Assembly: GCA_965224105.1 (NCBI GenBank)
Contig: CBDCYH010000001.1
Location: forward strand, 124,001 to 188,000
DNA length: 64,000 nucleotides
From: CBDCYH01 sp965224105
Lineage (GTDB): Bacteria > Bacteroidota > Rhodothermia > Rhodothermales > JABDKH01
Reading direction: 5' to 3'
Part shown: positions 20,202-28,648 of the stretch, piece by piece
Layout of the letters: each line of letters opens with the position of its first letter
How positions within the stretch are numbered: position 1 is the first letter of the stretch
Position numbers and translations under genes: made by a program
Notes under the pieces: model-generated
The model's input: the letters and a program-made list of their open reading frames with translations, nothing else
What the model was told of the DNA's origin: nothing
Database searches by the model: none

Positions 20202-21755
20202 CTAGGTTTCAAAGATTATCCGGTTATCTCGGACGTGATAAGTTGTTGATGTCAGTCGGGCGAGTGATTCCGGGTATAGTTGGTGCTCTACCTTTAGCAC
20301 TCGGGCAGCCAGTTTGTCGGCGTCGTCATTGGGCTCGACGGCAACCCCCCGCTGCGCAACAATCGGACCGGTGTCGTAGTGCTCATCAACAAGATGAACC
20401 GTTGCTCCAGAAATCTTGCAGCCCGCACTAATAACGGCTTCGTGCACCCTCTTTCCGTACATACCTTTCCCACCGAATGACGGAAGGAGTGCGGGATGAA
20501 TATTAACAATCCTGTTTTGGTAAGCTGATACTACTTCGGAGGGAATCAGTTTTAGATATCCGGCAAGTGCAATCATGTCGATGTCGAACTTGTCAAATAT
20601 TTGCAATAGAAAGGCCGCCTGATCTGCATCTGATGTAGCATCGGCTCGACCGATCACCATGCTTGGGATATTCAGACTCCGGCCCCGGTCGCGTACCCCG
20701 GCGTTTGGTTTGTTCGTAACGCACAAAGCAACCTCGTAGGAATCCTGGGCGGCAGTTGCTAGCGCTTCAAAATTTGAACCGCCACCCGAGGCCATGACGG
20801 CAACTCTTTTCCTCTTCGGTCCGGACGGCGACTTGGTCGGCGATTTCCGGGGTTGAAGGGTCGCGCCCGAATTCGTGACGGCCAGACGAACATTCACGCC
20901 AATCGGCAATGGAATTTTGGGATGAATGTGGCCATAATTCGCGTCAATGACGATGGGTATGTTCAGCGACCGTGTGTAGTGGGCGATAACCTCCGAAATT
21001 GACAGGGTTGGCTTTCCGGGACGATCTGCATCGTCCGTAAACTGGCCGATGATAAGCCCAGCCAGATCGGCAAAGATGCCGGAGTCGACAAGCTGAGAGA
21101 ACATGGCATCGACCCGGTACGGCGGTTCGCCCACATCTTCCACAAAAAGTATAGCACCGGACAGGTCGGGCAGGTACGGCGTGCCAATCATGCGCACAAT
21201 ACATGAAAGATTTCCTCCGAGGATTACTCCCTCCGCCTCTCCCGTATTATCCGGCAACGAATTACCGCCAAGATCTAAACTATCCCATGATCCCGAGTCG
21301 ATTAGATTCCAGAGCTCCGGGTCCGTTGACCGTGGGTCATTGTCCGCCCATTCTACGGCTGGCATTGAACCTGAAATAGATGCCCAGCCCGCCTTGCGGT
21401 GGAGAGCGAGTTGTAGCACGGTTATGTCCGAATAGCCAATAAGAACCTTGCGGGATTTGCCGGCTGAAGCAAAATCGACTAGCCCGAGAAGCCTCTGACT
21501 TCCGTAGCCTCCCCGCAAACAAAAGACATGGCTGATTTCCGGATCCGAAATCATCCGGTTCAGGTCAGCCGCACGGACCTCGTCACCCTCGGCCAGATAG
21601 CCCATGGGCTGATACTTGTCCACCTCAGTTTTGACTGAGTAACCCAGTTTCTCCAGGTTTGCTATGCTTCGACGGACCTTCTCGCGATCCTCTGGGTAGC
21701 TCGCAGGCGCAACTACTCCGATCACGGAGTTTTTCTGAAGTGGAAGAAGAGACAT
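20202..21755 (-). CDS. purN: Fusion protein: LD-carboxypeptidase (S66) plus phosphoribosylglycinamide formyltransferase
   Basis: One uninterrupted frame of 517 residues holds two complete enzymes. Residues about 1-295 are a murein LD-carboxypeptidase of family S66: GVVAPASYP, CLRGGYGSQRLL, nucleophile Ser about 109 in LIGYSDIT, acidic residue near 205 in FVEDVGE, and His about 276 in GHIHPKIPLPIG. A lysine/proline/serine linker (about 296-316) follows. Residues about 317-517 are PurN, with VMASGGGSNFEAL, the catalytic Asn/His in IVNIHPALLPSFGGKGMYG, and Asp in EHYDTGPI. The start MSLLPLQKNSVIGVVAPA matches S66 proteins. All catalytic residues are present, so both halves may work. The first would act on recycled muropeptides, the second on GAR with formyl-THF. 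purH lies 18 nt downstream. Confidence 0.93.
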   Translation of the reverse strand: MSLLPLQKNSVIGVVAPASYPEDREKVRRSIANLEKLGYSVKTEVDKYQPMGYLAEGDEVRAADLNRMISDPEISHVFCLRGGYGSQRLLGLVDFASAGKSRKVLIGYSDITVLQLALHRKAGWASISGSMPAVEWADNDPRSTDPELWNLIDSGSWDSLDLGGNSLPDNTGEAEGVILGGNLSCIVRMIGTPYLPDLSGAILFVEDVGEPPYRVDAMFSQLVDSGIFADLAGLIIGQFTDDADRPGKPTLSISEVIAHYTRSLNIPIVIDANYGHIHPKIPLPIGVNVRLAVTNSGATLQPRKSPTKSPSGPKRKRVAVMASGGGSNFEALATAAQDSYEVALCVTNKPNAGVRDRGRSLNIPSMVIGRADATSDADQAAFLLQIFDKFDIDMIALAGYLKLIPSEVVSAYQNRIVNIHPALLPSFGGKGMYGKRVHEAVISAGCKISGATVHLVDEHYDTGPIVAQRGVAVEPNDDADKLAARVLKVEHQLYPESLARLTSTTYHVRDNRIIFET

Positions 21756-21844
21756 GAACTGTGGTAGCTTACGGATGAAAATACACCGCGCATTCTCCCC
21801 CTGTTGATGCACAGGATCATTTTCAGAAAAACATTTTGCGAAGA

Positions 21845-22495
21845 ATGAACGTGCACACTATAGCCATCTACACTCCAGAATATTTTCCAACTGCAGAGAC
21901 CATGGGTGCGTTGTCACTTGCCGATGTGGTTGTGTTGGCAGATACGTTTCGATACGCAAAGCAGACCAGGCAAAACAGGGCGAGCATCAGGAATCCAAAT
22001 GGCTGGCAGTGGTTATCCGTACCCATCGCTCGTCGCCCGGCTGGCACGTCCATCTGTGATTCGAAGATAAACGCTTCAGAGCCGTGGATGAAGAAGCACT
22101 GGAAGGCGATGCAGTTCAACTACCGTTCCTCTCCCTACTTCGAATACTACGAGGACCAGCTTATCGATCTGTACCAATCCGCACCGGAAAATCTAGCGGA
22201 CCTTACCTGCGCATCAGTAATCCGAACTTCCAAACTCTTTGGATTCGAACAGACGTTTGTGAGGGCGAGTGCACTGGGGGGTATGCCGAAAACTGAAAAG
22301 GATTGTTTGGCGCTATGCCCGGAACACAACCAGGTTGCGATACAAAATGATAACGGCACCGTTCGCTGTACAGTGAAGCCGTTCCGGCAGAACTTCGTGG
22401 GATTTGTCCCGGGTTTGAGCGCGATCGATTTGTTGTTCAACATGGGACCAAGGTCTTCGACCTATCTCGAATTTGAGGAGGCTTCCATTGGCTAA
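21845..22495 (+). CDS. WbqC-like family protein
   Basis: A 216-residue protein with the WbqC pattern: an N-terminal strand then YTPEYFPTAETM, LADVVVLADTFRYAKQTRQN with R, then NPNGWQWLSVPI. The family is usually found near polysaccharide genes and is thought to act in sugar-nucleotide or glycan chemistry, but its reaction is poorly known. The ATG at 21845 gives MNVHTIAIYTPEYFP. It is transcribed divergently from the fusion gene and its end overlaps the thioesterase gene start. Confidence 0.78.
   Translation: MNVHTIAIYTPEYFPTAETMGALSLADVVVLADTFRYAKQTRQNRASIRNPNGWQWLSVPIARRPAGTSICDSKINASEPWMKKHWKAMQFNYRSSPYFEYYEDQLIDLYQSAPENLADLTCASVIRTSKLFGFEQTFVRASALGGMPKTEKDCLALCPEHNQVAIQNDNGTVRCTVKPFRQNFVGFVPGLSAIDLLFNMGPRSSTYLEFEEASIG
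22475..22481 (+). promoter_or_regulatory. Shine-Dalgarno sequence deciding a TTG start
   Basis: GAGGAGG lies six bases before the TTG at 22488, the best ribosome-binding site seen in this window. The nearest ATG (22500) would be 18 bases away, too far, so TTG is the more likely start of the thioesterase. Confidence 0.65.
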
Positions 22496-22889
22496 GTCGA
22501 TGCAAGATGAAATAGTTGTTGGATCAGATGCGATGGATGTGAACGGTCATGTCAACAATATCCGCTATCTGGAGTGGATGCAGCAGATTGCAGGTGAGCA
22601 TGCGAAGCGTTTGGGGCTCGTCGCGTTGAGCGAAAAAGCAAACTGCCACTGGTACGTCCGATCACATTCGATCACCTATCTTAAGCAGGCGTTTGAAGGG
22701 GATGTCCTTGAGCTGAAGACCACCGTCGACGCGCTAACTAACATAAGGTCGATGCGGGAATACACCTTTGTTCGAAAAGGAGATCGCCAGACGGTTGTCA
22801 CCGCATCTACGGAGTGGGTTCTCGTTGATAGTACGACTGGAAGGCCGAGGCGCATCACGGATGAGATGCGACGACTTGTTGAGGATTAA
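22488..22889 (+). CDS. 4-hydroxybenzoyl-CoA-type thioesterase (hotdog fold)
   Basis: A 133-residue single hotdog domain. VGSDAMDVNGHVNNIRYLEWMQ carries the D-x-(x)-G-H-V-N-N motif with the catalytic Asp, as in acyl-CoA and 4-HBA-CoA thioesterases; HSITYLKQAFEGDVLEL is the second conserved strand. It hydrolyses an acyl-CoA or acyl-ACP thioester in the cytoplasm; the chain is unknown. The TTG start at 22488 is favoured by a strong upstream GAGGAGG and overlaps the stop of the WbqC-like gene by eight bases. Confidence 0.85.
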   Translation: MAKSMQDEIVVGSDAMDVNGHVNNIRYLEWMQQIAGEHAKRLGLVALSEKANCHWYVRSHSITYLKQAFEGDVLELKTTVDALTNIRSMREYTFVRKGDRQTVVTASTEWVLVDSTTGRPRRITDEMRRLVED

Positions 22890-22909
22890 TCAATATCAGG
22901 ACTTCCAGC

Positions 22910-24379
22910 GTGGACAGCCACCTCCGGAATAATAGCGAAACGAGCCAGACCAGTTTCGGTCAGGCGGTTATCCCGGTGGTGGTGTTGTTGCTGCTTGTGG
23001 TTTACGGACTTATTGTTCGGCCGCTTGCGCAAGGCCTTGCAGCGGTGCCATTAGAGATGATATTTCTGATTGCCGGATCCGTGGCAATTTGTGATATGGT
23101 TTTACGTGGTCATCGATGGGCAGACATCCAGGCCACCATTGTCTCGAAGCTCGCCCGGGCGTGGCCTGCGTTTTTCATTCTCTTTTGTATCGGGATGGTC
23201 ATCTCGTCCTGGATTGTGAGTGGGACGATCCCCATGCTGGTTTATTACGGGATCAAGATTATTGATCCGTCCTACCTGTACATTCTCGCGTTCATTGTCC
23301 CCGGGGTGTTTTCCATTCTCACAGGCACGTCATACGGTTCGGCGGGGACCATCGGTGTGGTTCTAATTGGCGTTGCGCATGCCGTCGGAGCGAATCTGGG
23401 GATCACAGCGGGCGCGATTATAGGCGGCGCCTACTTTGGCGACAAAATGTCGCCCCTTTCTGACACTACTAATCTTGCCGCACTTGCGGCTGACGTGGAC
23501 CTGTTTGACCACATTAGATCCATGTTGTATACAACCGTTCCGTCAGCCCTGATTGCTTGCGCTGTGTACATCGCAATGGGATTTGCCCAAGGTACGGTCG
23601 CGGCGGATTCCGGCCAGGTAACCGAGGTTCAGCTCCTTCTTGGCCAGTTGGAATCGATGTTCAATTTTAGTCCTTTGTTGCTTGCCCCTCCGGCCGTTGT
23701 ACTCATTGGTTCCATCCGAAAATTGCCAACCGTCCCCACTCTGATCGGCTCGATTGCCGTTGCCGCTATTGTCGCGATCATCGCACAACCGTTCTCGCTC
23801 GGAGATATTCTTGTTGCGCTTAACAAAGGGTTTAACGCAAGCATGGCGCCGTGGGTAGAACAACCCGCTCCGGAGCTTGCTGAGCTGGTAAATCGCGGCG
23901 GATTGTACGCACTGATCGACGCGATTGTAGTCGCGTTCACCGTCTTCATCTACATCGGCGCTTTGGACCACATTAACGCAATGCCGACCGTGGTGAACCG
24001 TGTATTCGGATTTGCAAAAACAAAAACCAGTACCATCCTCGCATCTCTCGTGTCCAGCGCCGGGGTAAACGCGCTGACATCGAACCAATATGCAACAAGT
24101 TTCATAGTCGGCGACGCGTTCAAGGTTAAGTATGACGAACAGGGCGTTTCGAGAAAAGTCCTTTCACGTTCGATGGAGGACTACGGCACCATGATCGAGA
24201 GCATCGTTCCCTGGACTGTCACCGCTGTTTTCATGGTGGCTACTCTGGGTGTTCCCTTCGGTGAGTACTGGAAGTGGCAAATCCTTTCACTTGCAAATCT
24301 CGTTGTTGCTCCGCTCCTTGCAATCCTCGGGATAGGGTGTTTCTACAACGAGCATCAGAAAAAAATACATGCAACGTGA
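22910..24379 (+). CDS. nhaC: NhaC-family Na+/H+ antiporter
   Basis: A 489-residue membrane protein with about 11-12 segments. ILTGTSYGSAGTIGVVLIG and GGAYFGDKMSPLSDTTNLA are diagnostic of NhaC. It would export Na+ in exchange for protons, fitting a saline habitat. The start is GTG at 22910 (VDSHLRNNSETS), since no upstream ATG fits the frame. It overlaps the following PLP-enzyme gene by 11 bases, an arrangement suggesting co-expression, though no functional link is obvious. Confidence 0.93.
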   Translation: MDSHLRNNSETSQTSFGQAVIPVVVLLLLVVYGLIVRPLAQGLAAVPLEMIFLIAGSVAICDMVLRGHRWADIQATIVSKLARAWPAFFILFCIGMVISSWIVSGTIPMLVYYGIKIIDPSYLYILAFIVPGVFSILTGTSYGSAGTIGVVLIGVAHAVGANLGITAGAIIGGAYFGDKMSPLSDTTNLAALAADVDLFDHIRSMLYTTVPSALIACAVYIAMGFAQGTVAADSGQVTEVQLLLGQLESMFNFSPLLLAPPAVVLIGSIRKLPTVPTLIGSIAVAAIVAIIAQPFSLGDILVALNKGFNASMAPWVEQPAPELAELVNRGGLYALIDAIVVAFTVFIYIGALDHINAMPTVVNRVFGFAKTKTSTILASLVSSAGVNALTSNQYATSFIVGDAFKVKYDEQGVSRKVLSRSMEDYGTMIESIVPWTVTAVFMVATLGVPFGEYWKWQILSLANLVVAPLLAILGIGCFYNEHQKKIHAT

Positions 24380-25568
24380 CGATCTAAAAGAATTCTCAGA
24401 TGAAACACTCCTTGTGCACCTCGGCGAAGACCGCGCAGCATACCACGGTGCAGTAGTACCTCCACTGTTTCAAAACTCGTTATTCACCTTCGAGTCATGG
24501 GATGCGCTCGAGGCCGCATTCAACAACAGAACCGAGGTACCCATCTACTCGCGCGGGTGTAACCCGACAGTTGCACTAGCCGAGCAGAAGATTGCTGCTA
24601 TTGCTCGAGGTGACAAGGCGAAATTGTTTGGATCGGGGATGGCCGCGATAGCCGCCTCGATCATGCACTGCGTTGCTGCCGGCGATCATGTCGTGGCAGT
24701 GAACAATATGTACGGCCCCGCGCGAAACCTGCTGTCCGATTACCTCGGCAATAAATTAGGCATTGACGTGACGTTTGTGCATGGTGACGTAAGCGAATTC
24801 GAGGATGCGACCCAGGATAACACGCGTCTGTATTATCTGGAGTCGCCCTCATCAGTGGTGTTTGGTTTACAAGATTTGGCTGCGGTCGCAGTGCTGGCTC
24901 GAAGAAAAGGAGTCAAGACAATCGTCGACAACTCCTGGGCATCGCCGGTTTTTCAGAAGCCACTGAAAATGGGAATTGACATTGAGGTTCACACCGCCTC
25001 CAAATACCTTGGCGGTCATAGCGATATTATCGGTGGAGTAGCTATTGCTTCGGCACAGATTATCGAACAGATCTCAACTACCGAGTTTGAATTGTTCGGG
25101 GGGATTATTTCTCCATTCAACGCCTGGCTTATCATTCGCAGTTTGCGAACCCTTCCCATGAGGATGCGAAGACATGAGGGGAGTTCGATTGAAGTCGCCC
25201 GGTTTCTTGAGACGCGGAAAGAAGTTTCCCGGGTACTTCATCCGGGTCTACCGTCTCATCCGCAGCACAAACTCGCCAAAAAACAGATGACCGGATTTGG
25301 GGGGTTGTTTGGCTTCACGCTAGCAACAACAGATCCAGAGAGCGTGAAAGAATTTTTTGATAGTCTGCGATTGTTTAAACGGGGCGTGAGCTGGGGTGGC
25401 CACGAAAGCCTTATTTATGCTCCGGCGATTTCGTACGCAAAAGAGATGACGAACGAATCCTTTGAGGCCCTTGGCCTCCGCATTGGCGATATGCGTGTCT
25501 CGATAGGATTCGAAGACCCGAGCGATCTTATATCGGATCTACGGCAGGCACTGGAAAAGTTAGGGTAA
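24369..25568 (+). CDS. Cystathionine beta-lyase-type PLP enzyme (Cys/Met metabolism family)
   Basis: A 399-residue fold-type I PLP enzyme. GSGMAAIAASIMHCV binds the cofactor phosphate, VDNSWASPVFQKPL has the PLP-binding Asp, and HTASKYLGGHSDIIGG contains the Schiff-base lysine. RMRRHEGSS and the C-terminal SWGGHESL are typical of MetC/MetB and methionine gamma-lyase relatives. Beta-lyase (homocysteine formation) is my first choice because of the W-G-G-H-E-S region, but gamma-synthase or gamma-lyase cannot be excluded from sequence alone. It overlaps the nhaC end by 11 bases. Confidence 0.85.
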   Translation: MQRDDLKEFSDETLLVHLGEDRAAYHGAVVPPLFQNSLFTFESWDALEAAFNNRTEVPIYSRGCNPTVALAEQKIAAIARGDKAKLFGSGMAAIAASIMHCVAAGDHVVAVNNMYGPARNLLSDYLGNKLGIDVTFVHGDVSEFEDATQDNTRLYYLESPSSVVFGLQDLAAVAVLARRKGVKTIVDNSWASPVFQKPLKMGIDIEVHTASKYLGGHSDIIGGVAIASAQIIEQISTTEFELFGGIISPFNAWLIIRSLRTLPMRMRRHEGSSIEVARFLETRKEVSRVLHPGLPSHPQHKLAKKQMTGFGGLFGFTLATTDPESVKEFFDSLRLFKRGVSWGGHESLIYAPAISYAKEMTNESFEALGLRIGDMRVSIGFEDPSDLISDLRQALEKLG

Positions 25569-25689
25569 TTTCCCGTGGCCCCCGCAAATATTCCTGCCTG
25601 CACCGTTATATTTATGTAGCTAGTGCCATCGCATCCCCAGCAATCTGGCACCCTAACATACCCGCAGCGCCATACACCCGAGGAATCAA

Positions 25690-26139
25690 ATGAAAAAGAT
25701 TCTGCTAATCTGCGCACTCGCTCTTTGCTCCGGTTGTGAGATCTTCGGTGATGAGAAACCAACAGACGAGCTTCAGGCCAAGAGACATCTGTGGGAGCAG
25801 GCGAGTTATAGTGACTATTCCTATGACGTTTTTGTTGGATGTTTCTGCCCGTTCGAAGGCATTTTCCCCGCGACAATTGTTGTCCGCGATGACACTATCG
25901 CGAGCGCAATAACTATTCACAACAACACACCCGTCCCGGCCGACCAGCTGGAGGCCGTCCCCACGATACCGCGCTTGTTTGATATCCTCGAGGACGCCAT
26001 AGAGGAAGCCGACGAAATTGATATCGAATACGACACGATGGTCGGTTATCCCGTCAAGGCATCGATAGACTACTATGCGGATGCCGTTGATGACGAGGTC
26101 TTCTACGAGATCAGTAACCTCGCGCCGCTGGAAAATTAG
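25690..26139 (+). CDS. DUF6174-like lipoprotein
   Basis: A 149-residue protein with a lipobox LCSGC (Cys16), so it is probably lipid-anchored on the periplasmic side. WEQASYSDYSYDVFVGCFCPFEG matches the W...YsY..fC.C pattern of DUF6174, as does the acidic C-terminal part with EYDTMVGYPVKASIDYYADAVDDE. No function is known for the family. It stands alone, with about 120 bases upstream, before the DPP-IV gene. Confidence 0.7.
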   Translation: MKKILLICALALCSGCEIFGDEKPTDELQAKRHLWEQASYSDYSYDVFVGCFCPFEGIFPATIVVRDDTIASAITIHNNTPVPADQLEAVPTIPRLFDILEDAIEEADEIDIEYDTMVGYPVKASIDYYADAVDDEVFYEISNLAPLEN

Positions 26140-26224
26140 GATCGACCAAAGGTTGTGGCTGTCGGCTGGTAGGTTAAAATGTGGTATACTCACACTGACA
26201 CAACCGCAACTTTACTTCGCCGCC

Positions 26225-28525
26225 ATGTCGCGCAAAACTCTACCAGAACGAACCCGCGTCGTCTCTGCCGTTCTACTATATGTCTGCCTCCTTTTTGTCT
26301 CAGCCTGCTCGACGCCTCGGCAGGTAGTCGAATCTGAACCGGTTCCTGTCCAGCAGGAGGTTGGACCGCAAACGGCTGATGCCAATATCACCCTCGACGA
26401 TATTTTTGCATCCGCCAAATATCGCCCGGACTTCTTCGGGCGATCGCGATGGACAAGTGACGGGACGGGCTACCTCACAATCGAGAGGTCGGACAGCGGA
26501 TCTGAAATAGCAAAATACGATATCGCAACCGGTGCGCGTTCTGTAATAGTGTCGCCGAATAGCCTCGTCCCGAGCGGACAGTCGCGACCACTTCCAATCC
26601 ACAACTACCACTGGTCAGATGATGAGAAGAAAATGCTCATATACACCAATTCGAAACGGGTTTGGCGCCAGAACACTCGGGGTGACTACTGGGTGTTGGA
26701 CTTGGGGTCAGAGTCTCTTCAGCAGCTTGGCACGCGGTTCGAACCGTCTACTCTGATGTTCGCAAAATTCTCTCCTGATGGTGAGCGGGTAGCGTATGTG
26801 CAATCTCATAACATCTATGTTGAAGATCTCGCCACTGGCGACATCACCGCATTAACCACCGACGGTTCGCGCACAACGATAAATGGCACGTTCGATTGGG
26901 TCTATGAGGAGGAGTTTTTTCTTCAGGACGGATTTCGCTGGAGCCCGGATGGAACGAATATCGCATACTGGCAACTGGATGCATCTGGTGTGCGGGATTT
27001 TCTGATGATCAACAATACAGACTCGCTCTATTCTTTCACCATTCCTGTCCAGTACCCCAAGGCCGGTCAAACTAACAGCTCTTCAAAGATCGGGGTCGTA
27101 AACAGTGCTGGAGGTGAAACACGTTGGTTTACTTTTTCTGATGATCCGCGAAATAACTACGTCGCTCGAATGGAATGGGCAGATGGATCAGACGAATTGA
27201 TTGTCCAACATCTGAATCGCCAGCAGAACAGGAACGAAGTCTACCTCGCCAATGTGGTTGACGGCTCTAAGAGGATTGTCCACATTGACGAAGACGAAGC
27301 ATGGGTCGATGTTGTGGATGATCTAATTTGGCTGGATGGTGGACAAAGATTTACATGGGTAAGTGAATCCAGCGGTTGGCGAAAGCTCTATGCAGTGAAC
27401 AGGACGGGGGGTGGGAGCAAGAATATCACCCAAGGTGAATTCGACATCATTAGTGTCGTCCGAATTGACAAAGAAAGGGGATACGTTTACTACTACGCCA
27501 CGGAGAATCCGACGGAGAGGTATCTGTACCGGTCGTCACTTTCTGGTGATGGCGAGAGAGAGCGTCTGACGCCTGCAGACCAGGTTGGGGTGCATGCATA
27601 TGACGTTTCAACCGATGGTCAGCATGCCATTCACACGCACTCGTCGTTCGATACTCCTCCTGTTGTGGAGCTGATAACCTTGCCAGAACACCGGCAGGTA
27701 AGGTTGCTAGTGGACAATGAATCGCTTGCGGATAAGGTGGAAATCCTGGACCGGCCAGCGGTGAGATTTTTCCGGGTGGCCGGAGCGGATGGAGTTGAGC
27801 TGGATGGCTGGGAGATGCTTCCCAGGAATTTTAATCCAGACAAGGAGTATCCCGTGCTGTTTTTTGTTTATGGTGAGCCATGGAATCAGACTGTTGTTAA
27901 CCGCTGGGGGGGCACACGATATCTGTGGCATCACCTGCTCACCGAGCAGGGGTACATCGTGATGAGTTTTGACAATAGGGGCACACCGGCGCCGCGGGGC
28001 AGGGCGTGGCGGAAGGTGGTCCACGGCAGGGTGGGTGTGCATGCCGCGGCAGATCAGGCGGCAGCGGCCGAGGAGGTTGCCAAACTTCCGTACGTCGATG
28101 GGGATCGGATTGGAATTTGGGGCTGGAGCGGCGGAGGCTCGCAGACACTTAACAGCCTCTTCCGGTATCCCGACCGATTCAAGATGGGAGTCTCTGTTGC
28201 ACCGGTACCGGACCAGCGCTACTACGACTCGATCTATCAGGAGCGGTATTCTGGTTTGCCCCAGGAAAATCCAGAAGGCTATCGAGAGGGTTCGCCAATC
28301 ACGTATGCGCATCAACTCAAAGCCGACCTGCTATTGATCCACGGAACTGGCGACGACAACGTCCACTACCAGGGAACTGAGGCTCTGGTTAACGAACTCA
28401 TCAAGCACAACAAACAGTTCAGTTTCATGGCCTACCCCAACAGATCCCATGGGATTTTTGAGGGCACAGGTACCACGATGCACCTGTATACGCTCATCAC
28501 TGACTTCATCCTGCAAAAATTGTAG
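26225..28525 (+). CDS. Dipeptidyl peptidase IV family serine peptidase (S9B), lipoprotein
   Basis: A 766-residue protein: lipobox FVSAC near residue 28, an eight-bladed propeller (about 60-510) with the substrate-binding DWVYEEEFF double glutamate, and an alpha/beta-hydrolase domain with nucleophile Ser in GIWGWSGGGS (about 633), Asp in GTGDDNVHY (about 707) and His in RSHGIF (about 740). It removes X-Pro or X-Ala dipeptides from peptides, probably in the periplasm or outer membrane. The ATG at 26225 was chosen for its signal peptide; the frame is open 50 codons further upstream but overlaps the preceding gene. Confidence 0.94.
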   Translation: MSRKTLPERTRVVSAVLLYVCLLFVSACSTPRQVVESEPVPVQQEVGPQTADANITLDDIFASAKYRPDFFGRSRWTSDGTGYLTIERSDSGSEIAKYDIATGARSVIVSPNSLVPSGQSRPLPIHNYHWSDDEKKMLIYTNSKRVWRQNTRGDYWVLDLGSESLQQLGTRFEPSTLMFAKFSPDGERVAYVQSHNIYVEDLATGDITALTTDGSRTTINGTFDWVYEEEFFLQDGFRWSPDGTNIAYWQLDASGVRDFLMINNTDSLYSFTIPVQYPKAGQTNSSSKIGVVNSAGGETRWFTFSDDPRNNYVARMEWADGSDELIVQHLNRQQNRNEVYLANVVDGSKRIVHIDEDEAWVDVVDDLIWLDGGQRFTWVSESSGWRKLYAVNRTGGGSKNITQGEFDIISVVRIDKERGYVYYYATENPTERYLYRSSLSGDGERERLTPADQVGVHAYDVSTDGQHAIHTHSSFDTPPVVELITLPEHRQVRLLVDNESLADKVEILDRPAVRFFRVAGADGVELDGWEMLPRNFNPDKEYPVLFFVYGEPWNQTVVNRWGGTRYLWHHLLTEQGYIVMSFDNRGTPAPRGRAWRKVVHGRVGVHAAADQAAAAEEVAKLPYVDGDRIGIWGWSGGGSQTLNSLFRYPDRFKMGVSVAPVPDQRYYDSIYQERYSGLPQENPEGYREGSPITYAHQLKADLLLIHGTGDDNVHYQGTEALVNELIKHNKQFSFMAYPNRSHGIFEGTGTTMHLYTLITDFILQKL

Positions 28526-28585
28526 GGTTTTCCCTGTACGGGCGCCTACAAAGGGTGCAGGTTCGTATTGGAGACCTTTGATTTG

Positions 28586-28593
28586 TACCTTTG
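28586..28593 (+). promoter_or_regulatory. Possible Bacteroidota-type -7 element (TAnnTTTG)
   Basis: TACCTTTG lies 56 nt before the GTG start of the acyl-CoA dehydrogenase gene and fits the TAnnTTTG core of Bacteroidota sigma-ABfr promoters. The -33 TTG is not at the ideal spacing, so this is a weak call. Confidence 0.3.
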
Positions 28594-28648
28594 AACCGGT
28601 GGTCCGCCTATCCAAATCAAGCAACCCAATCACAAGACGGTGTAGGCT

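Noticed and set aside
23543..24088. Minus-strand open frame of 181 codons inside nhaC
   Set aside because: Shadow frame with no recognisable domain; nhaC on the other strand has diagnostic motifs.
27707..28315. Minus-strand open frame of 202 codons inside the DPP-IV gene
   Set aside because: It is a shadow of the peptidase domain, whose motifs on the plus strand are unmistakable.
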